Assembly: GCA_031119555.1 (NCBI GenBank)
Contig: JAVHXQ010000025.1
Span: 1 to 51,691, forward strand
From: Candidatus Dactylopiibacterium sp.
GTDB lineage: Bacteria > Pseudomonadota > Gammaproteobacteria > Burkholderiales > Rhodocyclaceae
Direction: 5' to 3'
Length of the DNA stretch: 51,691 nucleotides
Shown: positions 29,741-39,051 of the stretch, piece by piece
Layout: each line of letters begins with the position of its first letter
Numbering within the stretch: the first letter of the stretch is position 1
The notes under the pieces: model-generated
Told to the model about the DNA's origin: nothing
Databases searched by the model: none
The model's input: the letters and a program-made list of their open reading frames with translations, nothing else
Position numbers and translations under genes: made by a program

Positions 29741-31636
29741 ATGAGCAATGGCGACCCTCTGTTGCAGGAGGCCTACGATTTCTTCGCAAAAGGGCAGTAC
29801 ATCGAGGCGTACAGGCTCTTTCTGTTGATCGAGTCGCGCACCGGAAGCTCGGCCGAGCTTGCCAATGACATGGGGGTCACGCTGTTCAAGGCCGGTCTCA
29901 CGGACAAGGCCCTGGAACACTTCAGGCAGGCCGCCGGTCTCGACAGCCAGTCCCTCGTGGCGGGCAATCTCTTCGACGTCATCGACGATCAGCAGCAGCG
30001 CATCCAGGCGCTCGAAACCGCCCGCCGATCCGCTCGCCCCGCGCCCGCCGCCCCGGGCGCGTTCGACGCGCTGGGCCAGAGCCTGTTCGCGCGGGCGCTC
30101 GAAATGTGGTGCGCGGACAGTGCCGCCGCGCTCAAGGAAAGCGTGCGGACGCTGTCCGACGAAGAATGGTTCGCGCAGGTCATCGCCAGCGTCGACTCCG
30201 GCCTGGCCGGCACGCATCACATGCCGCGCTTCGCCCCCGCCGAGACGCAATCCGTCTATGTCGGCTCCAGCGGCCGATCGGCCATGGAGGAAGGCGCCCG
30301 CTTCATGCGCTTCCTGCTCGACGTTGCGCGGCGCAACGGCGTCGCCCTGGAAAGCAACCAGGTCCGGGTGGCCGACTTCGGCTCCGGCTGGGGGCGCTAC
30401 ACCCGCTTCATGCTGAAGTACGTCCACCCCGACAATCTCTTCGGCCTGGAAGTGCAGGCCGACATGGTGGAGCGCTGCCGCAAGGAATTCGGTCGCGCCA
30501 ATTTCGTGCGCGTCTCGCCGTATCCCCCGACGGTCCTGCAGGAAGGGCTGCTCGATCTCGTCTTCGGCTACTCGGTGTTCTCGCACCTGGCACCGGCCTG
30601 CGCCGACGCCTGGATCGCCGAGTTCGCCCGCATCGTCAAGCCCGGCGGCCTGGTCGTGATGACCACCCAGGGCCGCGACTTCATCGAGTTCTGCCGCCAG
30701 AAGCGCGTGTCCGGCGACCTCTCCCACCCCTGGTTCCGGTTCCTCGCGCAGGCCTTCGTCGACAGCGAGGCGGCCTTCGCCGACTATGACGCCGGCAACA
30801 TCCTGTTCGCCCCCACGATGAGCACGCCCACCTATGGTGAAGCACTCGTGCCGCGCGGCTACGTCGAACGCCACTGGCTGGACGACTTCGAGCTGCTGGA
30901 TTTCATCGACGACCGGCAGGTCCTCCCCCAGGCCGTGTTCATCCTGCGCCGTCGCCCCTACGCCCAGGCAACGGGCTGGCGCCACCATGCCGCGCCCGCG
31001 CCCCTCGCGGCCGGTCAGCCGCCTTCCCCGGCAGGCCTGCTCGTGACCGGCGACGCCGGCGGGGCGGGCGCGGCGCTCGTCTCGGCGCTGGCCGCGAGCG
31101 GACGCTGCGACGATCTCGGCGAGTGTTTCAGCCCCGCGCGCGGCAGCCTGGCGGCGGGCGGCGATGCCTTCACGCACTGGCGCGAGCTGCGCCTGCAGGC
31201 GCAGCAGGCGGGGCGCTTGCCGGCGGCACGGCTGGACTGGGCGGATTTCGCCCCCCTGGCCGGCAGCGGTTTCGATCTGGCCGCGCTGGACAAGACCGCC
31301 GTCGTGCATGTGCGCGGCGACGCGCTCGAGCAAGCCCTGCGCGAGCACGGCGCGAGCGGCGCCCCCTGGGAGGTCGACGCGCTGCTGGCGCGGGTGGAAG
31401 CCGTGCTCGCGGGGCAGGCGGCCTGGCGCGAGCATTTCGCGCGCCGGGCCATCGCGCCCTGCATCGTCGAGGCGGCCGAGATCCAGGCCGACGTGGCGGC
31501 CGTGGCACGCCGCATCGCCGCGCATTGCGGGTTCCAGATCGACGCCACGGCGCTGCCCGCGACCCCCGCGGCGCCGGCCACGACGTGCCCGCCCGGGGTG
31601 CTCGACGCCCTCCGCCGGCGCCTCGCGGCCGCCTGA
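29741..31636 (+). CDS. TPR-methyltransferase fused to a degenerate Stf0-like sulfotransferase domain
   Basis: 631 residues. N-terminal helices (about 5-85) read like two TPR repeats (AYDFFAKGQYIEAYRLFLL, GLTDKALEHFRQAAGLD). A class I SAM methyltransferase follows (about 180-400), with motif I VADFGSGWGRYTRF and a later MTTQGRDF strand. Residues about 430-605 resemble Stf0-type sulfotransferases: LLVTGDAGGAGAALVSALA sits where the PAPS loop should be, and later blocks (VVHVRGDALEQALREHGAS, FARRAIAPCIVEAAEI) fit that family. The PAPS loop lacks the expected PR-S/T-G-S/T pattern, so activity is doubtful. The ATG at 29741 has AGGAGCTGGC upstream. It lies between flagellin copies with two glycosyltransferase genes, so a role in flagellin glycan modification is inferred. 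Confidence 0.7.
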   Translation: MSNGDPLLQEAYDFFAKGQYIEAYRLFLLIESRTGSSAELANDMGVTLFKAGLTDKALEHFRQAAGLDSQSLVAGNLFDVIDDQQQRIQALETARRSARPAPAAPGAFDALGQSLFARALEMWCADSAAALKESVRTLSDEEWFAQVIASVDSGLAGTHHMPRFAPAETQSVYVGSSGRSAMEEGARFMRFLLDVARRNGVALESNQVRVADFGSGWGRYTRFMLKYVHPDNLFGLEVQADMVERCRKEFGRANFVRVSPYPPTVLQEGLLDLVFGYSVFSHLAPACADAWIAEFARIVKPGGLVVMTTQGRDFIEFCRQKRVSGDLSHPWFRFLAQAFVDSEAAFADYDAGNILFAPTMSTPTYGEALVPRGYVERHWLDDFELLDFIDDRQVLPQAVFILRRRPYAQATGWRHHAAPAPLAAGQPPSPAGLLVTGDAGGAGAALVSALAASGRCDDLGECFSPARGSLAAGGDAFTHWRELRLQAQQAGRLPAARLDWADFAPLAGSGFDLAALDKTAVVHVRGDALEQALREHGASGAPWEVDALLARVEAVLAGQAAWREHFARRAIAPCIVEAAEIQADVAAVARRIAAHCGFQIDATALPATPAAPATTCPPGVLDALRRRLAAA

Positions 31637-31668
31637 CCCCGGCCCCGCACCCCACGGAAGGCGACCCC

Positions 31669-32481
31669 ATGATCAGCGGCGTGTCCTACAACGTGTTCAA
31701 CGGCGAGGAGCACCTCCTCCACTCCATCCGCCAGATCCGCCCCTGCGTGGATTTCGTCGGGCTGGTCGTGCAGACCGTCTCCAACCTCGGCAATCCCGCC
31801 GGGCCGGCGCTGGAAGCGACGGTGGCCAGCGCGCTCGAGCAGGGCCTGGCCGACCGCGTGACGTGGTACGTGCCCGACCTGGCGGCGCCGCCGGTCATGA
31901 ACGAGCTGCGCAAGCGCAACATCGGACTGGACGATGCCAGGCGAGCCGGCGTCACCCACTTCATGACGATGGATTGCGACGAGTACTATGACACGCGGGA
32001 ATTCGCGGCCGCGCGCGACTTCATCGACGCCTGCCGCATCCGGGCCTCTTCGGTGCGCACCTACCTGCACATCCACCGCCCGATCTGGCGCTCGCGGCTG
32101 CCCGACAACACCTGCTGCGCCTTCCTGTCGGAGATCGGCAACGACACCGTCATCACCCTCAACGCGCCGTACCCCACCTTCATCGACGGCACCCGGGGCA
32201 TCAACGGCAACGGCCGCCCGTTTCATTTCTTCGATGAACGCATCATCGCCATGAAGCACATGAACCTGGTCCGTCACAGCATCGACTCCAAGCTCTCCAA
32301 CTCGTCGAATGCGGGCATGACCGAATTCATGAAGGGCGTGCGCGATCTCTACGCGGCCTGGCGCCCGGGCCAACCGCTGGCCTTCCCGGGCAAGCCGCCG
32401 ATGGAAATCATAGAAGTCCCCGATCTGTTCGGCATCGACGCGCATTTCCGTCCGCGCGGACACACCACGGAAAACCCATGA
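31669..32481 (+). CDS. Glycosyltransferase, GT-A-like
   Basis: 270 residues, no signal peptide or membrane helix. An N-terminal strand/loop (MISGVSYNVFNGEEHLLHSI) and the acidic motif FMTMDCDEYYDT (about residue 100) look like a nucleotide-sugar-binding GT-A core with a D-x-D-type metal site. HRPIWRSRLPDN and GINGNGRPFHFFDE are later conserved-looking blocks. The start at 31669 is 32 bases after the methyltransferase gene. Its stop overlaps the start of the giant glycosyltransferase by 4 bases, implying translational coupling. Sugar specificity is unknown. Confidence 0.72.
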   Translation: MISGVSYNVFNGEEHLLHSIRQIRPCVDFVGLVVQTVSNLGNPAGPALEATVASALEQGLADRVTWYVPDLAAPPVMNELRKRNIGLDDARRAGVTHFMTMDCDEYYDTREFAAARDFIDACRIRASSVRTYLHIHRPIWRSRLPDNTCCAFLSEIGNDTVITLNAPYPTFIDGTRGINGNGRPFHFFDERIIAMKHMNLVRHSIDSKLSNSSNAGMTEFMKGVRDLYAAWRPGQPLAFPGKPPMEIIEVPDLFGIDAHFRPRGHTTENP

Positions 32482-35400
32482 CCCAGAAAACCGCCATCCT
32501 GACCAACCACAGCCTGCGCTATTTCGCGGGTTCCGAGCTGACGACGCTGGAAGTGGCGCGGGAACTGCGGCGCCGGAACTGGGCGCTGCACATCGCCTGC
32601 TTCGAGCTGAGCCCTTCGGTCCGCGAGCTGTTCGACCCGCTGGGCGTGGGCTGGATAGACCTGAACGCGGACAGCCACCCGCTCGAAGGCAGCACGGTCG
32701 ATCTGCTCTGGGGCCATCACTTCACGACCTTCGACCGCCTCCTCGCCGATTACCGGCTGCGCCCGGAGAAAACGCTGTTCACCTCGCTGTCGCCCTACGA
32801 GCCGCTGGAATGCCCGCCGCTGTACGCCGACCATCTGAGCGCGGTGGCGGCCAACTCGATCGAGAATTTTCACGAAATCTGCCGCCACGGGATCGACCCG
32901 CAGCGCGTGTTCGTGTTCGAGAACAGCGTGCCCGACGACGATTTCGCGCAAGCTCCCGCCCCGCATCCCGCGGTGCCACGCAAGCTGGCCGTGATCTCCA
33001 ACCACGTGCCCGCCGAAGTCCTCGCGCTGCGTGAAGCGGCCGCCGGGCAACTGGAGATCGATTTCTACGGTTTCGAACACCAGAGCGTGCTCATCACCCG
33101 CGAGCGGCTGGCCGCCTACGACCTGGTGCTCACCATCGGGCGCACGGTGCAGCAGTGCCTCGCGCTGGAGATCCCGGTGTATTGCTACGACCGCTTCGGC
33201 GGGCCGGGCTACCTCGACATCTACAACTTCGAGCAGGCCGCCGGCTACAACTTCTCGGGCCGCTGCGGACACCGCAAGCTCGACACGGCCGCGATCCTCG
33301 CCGAACTGCTGGAGGGCTACGCCACGGCGGTGGCCGGCCTGCCCACGCTCAAGGCCATTGCCCGGCAACGCTTCAGCATCTCGGCGAACGTGGGCAAGGC
33401 GCTCGATTTCATCGCGCCGCACGACACCCGGCCGCTGCCCGACGGACTGATCGCCACGCTCGCGCGACAGGGGCGTTACCACGCCCGCCGCCTCGAGGCG
33501 CTGCGCCCCGCGCCCACGCAGGACGACGCCTCTCCCCGCAGCGATTTCGAGGAGGCCACGCGTGACCTCTTCGCCGCCCCGGCGCCCGCGCCCGTCCCCT
33601 CCGAGCCCTCCCCGGCCGAGGCAGCAGTGGCCCCCGCGCCGGCGGCGGATGCCTTTCCCGTCCGCGCCATCGCGTTCTATCTGCCGCAGTTCCATCGCGT
33701 GCGCGAGAACGACGAATGGTGGGGCGAAGGCTTCACCGAATGGGACAACGTGCGCCAGGGCAAGCCCCTGTTCGATGGGCACTACCAGCCGCACGAGCCC
33801 GTCGGCCTCGGGTACTACGATCTCGACGACGTCACGGTGCTGTCGCGTCAGGCCGAGATGGCCCGTCGCTTCGGCCTGGCCGGGTTCTGCTTCTATTACT
33901 ACTGGTTCGACGGCCGCCGCCTGCTCGAAAAGCCCGTCGACCAGTTGCTGGCGCATCCCGAGATCGACCTGCCCTTCTGCCTGAACTGGGCCAACGAAAA
34001 CTGGACGCGACGCTGGGACGGCGGCGAAAGCCAGGTCCTCATGAAGCAGGGCTACTCGCCCGAACTCGACTTCCGCTTCGCCGAAGATCTGGCGCGCTAC
34101 TTCCGCGACCCCCGCTACATCCGCGTCGATGGCAGGCCGCTGGTGCTCGTCTACCGGACGGACATCATCCCCGAGGTCGAGGAGCGTGCGCGCGCCTGGC
34201 GCCAGTCGTGGCGCGCGCTGGGCATCGGCGAGGTCTATCTCGTCCGCGTGGAAAGCTTCCGCCTCGACCACCCGACGAGTCTGGGCTTCGACGCGGCCTG
34301 CGAGTTCTTTCCCCACCAGATCGATTTCTCGGCCATCGCGCCCTTCCCCTTCCCGCAGCGGCTGACCGACCCGGAAGCGCGCATCGGCGACTACGACAAG
34401 CTCGCGCGCCAGGTGGAGAGCCGCCTGCCGGTTCCCTACAAGCGCTTCGCGGGCATCGTGCCCGCGTGGGACAACGCCGCCCGCCGCCGCAAGGGCGGCG
34501 CCACGCTCTTCGTCAACGCCTCGCCCGCGCGCTACGAAAAATGGCTCACGCAAGCCACCGAGCGCACCATGGTCGAGTTCGAGGGCGACGAACGCCTCGT
34601 GTTCATCAACGCCTGGAACGAATGGGGCGAAGGTTGCCACCTCGAGCCCGACGCCCGCCACGGCACGGCGTATCTCGAGGCGACCGAGCGCGCGCTGCGC
34701 AGCGCGAATGCCATCGACGTGGTCGCGCGCCGCAACTTCAAGCCCTACCAGGACTGGCTGGCGCGCAACAGCCTGCCGGAAGATGCCGTGCCCGCCACGG
34801 GCGACTCGCTGGCGAGCGTCACGCTGCTCATCGATACCGTGCGTGGCGATCCCGCCACGCTCGCCACCACGCTGGCAAACGCTGCCGCGCTGCGCGCCCG
34901 CGGCGCCCGCATCCTGTGCGCGGGGCCCGCGCCGTGCGACGATTTCCCCGCCTGGGTGGAAGGCAACGGCGTCTCGCCCGCCCTGCTCTCGCAGCTGGCC
35001 GCCGAAGCGCCCGGAGGCTGGTTCGGCGTGCTGCGCGCCGGCGACGGCGTGAGCGTGGCGGAGTTCGTCGCGATGATGGCCGGCGCCGCGCGGGATGCGC
35101 ATGCGCACGTCGTATACGCCGACGAAGACCGGCTCGATCCCGTGCGGGGCCGCTTCGACCCCGTGCTCAAGCCCGATCACGACCCCGACCATTTCGCGTC
35201 CTTCGATTACATCGGCCGCTTCGCCCTCTTCAGGGGCAGCGCCTGGCTGGAAGCCAGCCCGACGGCGGCGGATGCCGCCGACGGGCTGTTCGAAGTGCTG
35301 CTCGAACAGGGCACGGTGCCCGGCCGGGTCCGCCATCACGCGGGCATCGTCTTTCACACCCATGCCGGCCCGGCCGGGCGCATCGACGAGGGCGTGCGCC

Positions 35401-37370
35401 AGGGTCTGCTCGCGCGCCACTTCGCCGCGCGCGGGATTTCCGCCGAAGTCGGCCCCGGCCTGCTGCCGGAGACCTTCCGGGTGCGCTACCCGGACGAGAC
35501 GGCGCCGCCCGTCTCCATCATCATTCCCACGCGCAACCAGCGCGGCCTGCTGAGCCGCTGCATCGAGAGCCTGACCGGCAAAACGCGCTACCCCAACTAC
35601 GAACTTCTGATCGTCGACAACGGCAGCGACGAAGCCGAAGCCGTCGAATACCTGCAGGGCATCGCAAACCTCGGCCTCGACCAGATCCGCGTGCTGTCCT
35701 TCCCCGGCCCGTTCAACTTCTCGGCGATGAACAACTTCGCCGTCGGCCAGGCGCGGGGCGAATACCTGGTGCTGCTCAACAACGACACGGCCATCCTCAA
35801 GGACGACTGGCTGGACGCCCTGCTCGAACACGCCCGCCGTCCGGAAGTCGGCGCGGTCGGCGCCAAGCTCCTCTACCCGGACGGCCGCATCCAGCACGGC
35901 GGCGTCGTGCTCGGCCTGCGCGGCCCGGCCGACCACCCGTTCATCGGCGAAGCCATGGGGGCCCCGGGCTACGGTGGCCGGCTGATGCTGGACCAGCAGT
36001 ATTCGGCGGTCACGGCGGCCTGCATGATGGTGCGCAAGGCCGTCTACGAAGCCGTGGGCGGCATGGACGAGACCGACTTCAAGGTCTCGTACAACGACGT
36101 GGACCTCTGTCTGAAAATCCGCCAGGCCGGCCTCAGGATCATCTGGTCGCCCCACGCCGTGGTCATGCACGTGGGCGGGGTGAGTCAGCGCACGGTCGAC
36201 GCCGCCACGCTCGAAGCGCGCCAGCAGCGCTTCGCCGCCGAGCAGCGCGCGATGTACGTCAAATGGATGCCGCAACTGGTGCGCGACCCGGCCTACAACC
36301 CGCATCTCAGCCTCAGCGGGCGGGGCTTCGAACTCGAGGGCAATCCGCTTTGCGCGGCCGCCCGGCCCGGCCAGGCACGCCTGTATGCCCTGTGCGCCGA
36401 CCACTACGGCTCGGGTTTCTATCGCGTCATCGCACCCAGCTCCGCCCTCATGGAGAGCGGGGCAGCGGTGGGCAGTTGCAGCCGCGCCTACCTCGAGCCC
36501 GTCGAGGTCGCCCGCGCGGCTCCCGACGCCATCATCCTGCAGCGCCAGATCACCGACGGTCAGCTTCGCTACATGCGCGACTACCGCGAGTTCACGAACG
36601 CGCAGCTGGTCTTCGAGCTGGACGACTATCTGCCCGGGCTGCCCTCGCGCAGCGTGCACAAGGAGGGCATGCTGCCCAACGTGCAGCGCAATCTGCGCCG
36701 CGCCTTCGATCTGTGCCATCGCGTCGTCGTCTCCACCGACGCGCTGCGCGAAACCCTGAGGGGCCTGCACGAAGACATCGTGGTGCTGCCCAACTACCTG
36801 CCGGTACCGACGTGGTCGGAGATCGCGCCACGCGAGGCGCGCGAGCCGCGTGCGCGTCCGCGCGTGGGATGGGCGGGCGGGCTGGGCCACACCGGCGATC
36901 TGCGGCTGATCGCGGATGTCGTCCGCCAGCTCGCGGACCAGGTCGACTGGGTTTTCTTCGGCCTGCTTCCGGAAGGCGTCAGCCAGTATGTCGCCGAGTA
37001 CCACCCGGGCGTGGGCATCGTCGACTATCCGGCGAGCCTGGCGGGCCTGGACCTCGATCTCGCGCTCGCGCCCCTCGAGGACAACACCTTCAACGAGTGC
37101 AAGAGCAACCTGCGGCTTCTGGAATATGGCATCTGCGCCTATCCGGTCATCGCTTCCGACATCACCCCCTATCGCTGCGGCCTGCCCGTCACGCTGGTTC
37201 GCAACCGCCACAAGGACTGGGTGAAGGCGATCCAGGAGAAACTCTCCGACCGCGATGCCCTGCGCCGCGAAGGCCTTGCCCTGCAGGCCGCGGTCCGCGC
37301 GCAATGGATGCTGGAGGGCGACAACCTCGCCCGCTGGCGGCAGGGCTGGCTGGGACGCCGCCAGCCGTAA
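32478..37370 (+). CDS. Giant multi-domain glycosyltransferase (GT4-like, WbsX-like, GT2, GT4-like)
   Basis: 1630 residues, cytoplasmic, with four modules. About 1-330 is a GT-B-like N-terminal unit (YFAGSELTTLEVARELRRRN). About 392-740 is a WbsX/GH99-like domain (AIAFYLPQFHRVRENDEWWG, GFCFYYYWFDGRRLLEKP, NEWGEGCHLEPD). About 775-1245 is a GT2 unit with the preceding YADEDRLDPVRGRFDPVLKP part, PVSIIIPTRNQRG, LLNNDTAIL and YNDVDLCLKIRQAG. About 1300-1630 is a second GT-B-like unit (ADHYGSGFYRV, VGWAGGLGHTGDLRL, SNLRLLEYGICAYPVIASD). Such fusions assemble O-antigen or flagellar glycans by successive transfers; the acceptor here is inferred from the two adjacent flagellins. Confidence 0.88.
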   Translation: MTQKTAILTNHSLRYFAGSELTTLEVARELRRRNWALHIACFELSPSVRELFDPLGVGWIDLNADSHPLEGSTVDLLWGHHFTTFDRLLADYRLRPEKTLFTSLSPYEPLECPPLYADHLSAVAANSIENFHEICRHGIDPQRVFVFENSVPDDDFAQAPAPHPAVPRKLAVISNHVPAEVLALREAAAGQLEIDFYGFEHQSVLITRERLAAYDLVLTIGRTVQQCLALEIPVYCYDRFGGPGYLDIYNFEQAAGYNFSGRCGHRKLDTAAILAELLEGYATAVAGLPTLKAIARQRFSISANVGKALDFIAPHDTRPLPDGLIATLARQGRYHARRLEALRPAPTQDDASPRSDFEEATRDLFAAPAPAPVPSEPSPAEAAVAPAPAADAFPVRAIAFYLPQFHRVRENDEWWGEGFTEWDNVRQGKPLFDGHYQPHEPVGLGYYDLDDVTVLSRQAEMARRFGLAGFCFYYYWFDGRRLLEKPVDQLLAHPEIDLPFCLNWANENWTRRWDGGESQVLMKQGYSPELDFRFAEDLARYFRDPRYIRVDGRPLVLVYRTDIIPEVEERARAWRQSWRALGIGEVYLVRVESFRLDHPTSLGFDAACEFFPHQIDFSAIAPFPFPQRLTDPEARIGDYDKLARQVESRLPVPYKRFAGIVPAWDNAARRRKGGATLFVNASPARYEKWLTQATERTMVEFEGDERLVFINAWNEWGEGCHLEPDARHGTAYLEATERALRSANAIDVVARRNFKPYQDWLARNSLPEDAVPATGDSLASVTLLIDTVRGDPATLATTLANAAALRARGARILCAGPAPCDDFPAWVEGNGVSPALLSQLAAEAPGGWFGVLRAGDGVSVAEFVAMMAGAARDAHAHVVYADEDRLDPVRGRFDPVLKPDHDPDHFASFDYIGRFALFRGSAWLEASPTAADAADGLFEVLLEQGTVPGRVRHHAGIVFHTHAGPAGRIDEGVRQGLLARHFAARGISAEVGPGLLPETFRVRYPDETAPPVSIIIPTRNQRGLLSRCIESLTGKTRYPNYELLIVDNGSDEAEAVEYLQGIANLGLDQIRVLSFPGPFNFSAMNNFAVGQARGEYLVLLNNDTAILKDDWLDALLEHARRPEVGAVGAKLLYPDGRIQHGGVVLGLRGPADHPFIGEAMGAPGYGGRLMLDQQYSAVTAACMMVRKAVYEAVGGMDETDFKVSYNDVDLCLKIRQAGLRIIWSPHAVVMHVGGVSQRTVDAATLEARQQRFAAEQRAMYVKWMPQLVRDPAYNPHLSLSGRGFELEGNPLCAAARPGQARLYALCADHYGSGFYRVIAPSSALMESGAAVGSCSRAYLEPVEVARAAPDAIILQRQITDGQLRYMRDYREFTNAQLVFELDDYLPGLPSRSVHKEGMLPNVQRNLRRAFDLCHRVVVSTDALRETLRGLHEDIVVLPNYLPVPTWSEIAPREAREPRARPRVGWAGGLGHTGDLRLIADVVRQLADQVDWVFFGLLPEGVSQYVAEYHPGVGIVDYPASLAGLDLDLALAPLEDNTFNECKSNLRLLEYGICAYPVIASDITPYRCGLPVTLVRNRHKDWVKAIQEKLSDRDALRREGLALQAAVRAQWMLEGDNLARWRQGWLGRRQP

Positions 37371-37805
37371 GCCACGCCGGGCGGCCGCGCCACGGGGCAG
37401 CGCCCGACGGGCGCGGGCCGCCCGCCCTACCCCGTCGCGTCCGCCCGGGCCGGCCACTTCGGCGGACGCACGCGCCTGCCGCGCCGTGCCCGCGACGGCC
37501 CGCCCCCTGCGCGGCACCCGCGCACCGGCACGCGTGCCACCCGGCAAACATTGCCACCCCCGCAACCCCTAGGCGCTGCCGCCCGGCGGCAAATTCCTCC
37601 GCAAAGCCCTGCTTGCGCCCCCCTCCTCCGCCGCCTGAAAAATCGCCAGAAGCCATGAGTGGCAAGGTTTTTCGCAACTTGGCACACGCCATGCTAAGAG
37701 CCTTCCAGGTCATCCCGCTCTCAACACGGGATCGATTTCCGGCGGCGTCAGCGTTATGGGACGGGGTGCCGGACTCACTGCTCAATATCTCGCGGAGAAC
37801 GCACC
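37371..37805. other. 435-base intergenic region before the second flagellin
   Basis: No gene is supported. The first 240 bases are very GC-rich with Arg/Pro-like codon composition in all frames. From 37630 it becomes more AT-rich and holds an ACTTGGC-A-type element at 37677, which resembles a sigma-54 promoter, and a small hairpin ATCCCG/CGGGAT (37712-37717 and 37727-37732). No sigma-28 promoter was recognised. Confidence 0.5.
37680..37695 (+). promoter_or_regulatory. Candidate sigma-54-type promoter of the second flagellin
   Basis: TGGCACACGCCATGCT has the GG-N10-GC spacing (GG at 37681-37682, GC at 37693-37694) and near-consensus -24 and -12 boxes. It lies about 110 bases upstream of the flagellin start. 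No upstream activator site was tested. A related but poorer element sits at 28207-28223 before the first flagellin. Confidence 0.4.
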
Positions 37806-38984
37806 ATGGCTCTGACCATCAACACCAACGTGGCGTCGTTGAACGCCCAACGGAACCTGAACACCTCGCAAGGTTCGCTGGCCACGTCCCTGCAGCGCCT
37901 CTCTTCGGGCCTGCGCATCAACAGCGCACGAGACGACGCGGCCGGCCTCGCCATCTCGGAGCGCATGTCCACGCAGATCCGCGGCGTCACGCAGGCCGCG
38001 CGCAACGCCAACGACGGCATCTCGCTGGCCCAGACGGCCGAAGGCGCGATGGGCGAGCTGGCCAGCAACCTGCAGCGCATCCGCGAGCTTTCGGTGCAGT
38101 CGTCCAACGCGACGAACTCCGAATCCGACCGCAACGCACTGAACGCCGAAGTGCAGCAGCTCATCGGCGAAATCGACCGCGTCGCGAACCAGACCTCCTT
38201 CAACGGCACCAAGCTGCTCGACGGCAGCTTCACGGGCGCGCTGTTCCAGGTGGGCGCCGACGCGGGCCAGACCATCGGCATCAACAGCATCGTCGATGCG
38301 AACGTGGACGTGCTCGGCCGCGCCCAGTTCGCCGCCACGACCACCAGCACCGCAGCCATCGCCAGCGGCACGGCAACGGCCGCCGGCAATGTGAGCGGCT
38401 TCGTCATCAACGGCACGCCGATCGACGCGGTGAAGGTCGAGGTGGGCGACACCGCATCGGACGTCTCCACCAAGCTCGTCACGGCAATCAACTCGAAGAT
38501 GGACCTCACCGGCGTGTATGCCTCGCTCGACAGCACCGGCAAGCTTTCGCTGGAGTCGCTGCGCGCGGGTCAGGATCTCACGCTCACGGCGGGCAGCAGC
38601 ACGGCGGCCGGTCTGACCCTGGCGCCGGCCGGCCTCACCGCGGGCGTTGCCACCGCCGGCACCACGTCCTACGTCGAGAACATCGACATCTCGACCTTCT
38701 CCGGCGCCCAGCGCGCCATGGAGATCGCCGACAAGGCGCTCACCGCCGTAAATTCGGCGCGTGCCGACATGGGTGCGATCCAGAACCGCTTCAGCTCGAC
38801 GATCACCAACCTGCAGACTTCGTCGGAGAACCTCTCGGCGTCGCGCGGCCGCATCCTCGATGCCGACTTCGCCTCGGAAACCGCCAACCTGAGCCGTTCG
38901 CAGATCCTCCAGCAAGCCGGCACCGCCATGCTGGCGCAGGCCAACGCCCTGCCCCAGCAAGTCCTGCAGCTGCTGCAAGGCTGA
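37806..38984 (+). CDS. Flagellin (second copy)
   Basis: 392 residues, same length and architecture as the first copy: [17 protein letters not shown] at the N terminus, the QLSS-type [20 protein letters not shown] helix, a variable Thr/Ala-rich centre (about 175-300), and a C terminus ending AMLAQANALPQQVLQLLQG. Several DNA blocks are identical to the first copy, the longest I saw being 41 bases (38253-38293 against 28772-28812). Divergence concentrates in the surface-exposed middle, so the two filaments probably differ antigenically. The ATG follows GCGGAGAACGCACC. Confidence 0.95.
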   Translation: MALTINTNVASLNAQRNLNTSQGSLATSLQRLSSGLRINSARDDAAGLAISERMSTQIRGVTQAARNANDGISLAQTAEGAMGELASNLQRIRELSVQSSNATNSESDRNALNAEVQQLIGEIDRVANQTSFNGTKLLDGSFTGALFQVGADAGQTIGINSIVDANVDVLGRAQFAATTTSTAAIASGTATAAGNVSGFVINGTPIDAVKVEVGDTASDVSTKLVTAINSKMDLTGVYASLDSTGKLSLESLRAGQDLTLTAGSSTAAGLTLAPAGLTAGVATAGTTSYVENIDISTFSGAQRAMEIADKALTAVNSARADMGAIQNRFSSTITNLQTSSENLSASRGRILDADFASETANLSRSQILQQAGTAMLAQANALPQQVLQLLQG

Positions 38985-39005
38985 GCGCAGGCGCGCCGCA
39001 GACCC

Positions 39006-39046
39006 GCCCGGCGCGGGCTCCTCCGGGAGCGCGCGCCGGGCTTTTT
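39006..39046 (+). terminator. Intrinsic terminator of the second flagellin gene
   Basis: A 10-bp GC-rich stem (39006-39015 with 39032-39041), with a 16-base loop, is followed by five T; 22 bases after the stop. Confidence 0.88.
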
Positions 39047-39051
39047 CACAT

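Noticed and set aside
32349..37565. A stop-free minus-strand frame of 1738 codons opposite the giant glycosyltransferase
   Set aside because: The plus strand carries clear glycosyltransferase motifs; the antisense frame is Arg/Ala/His-rich without domains, an effect of GC-rich third positions.
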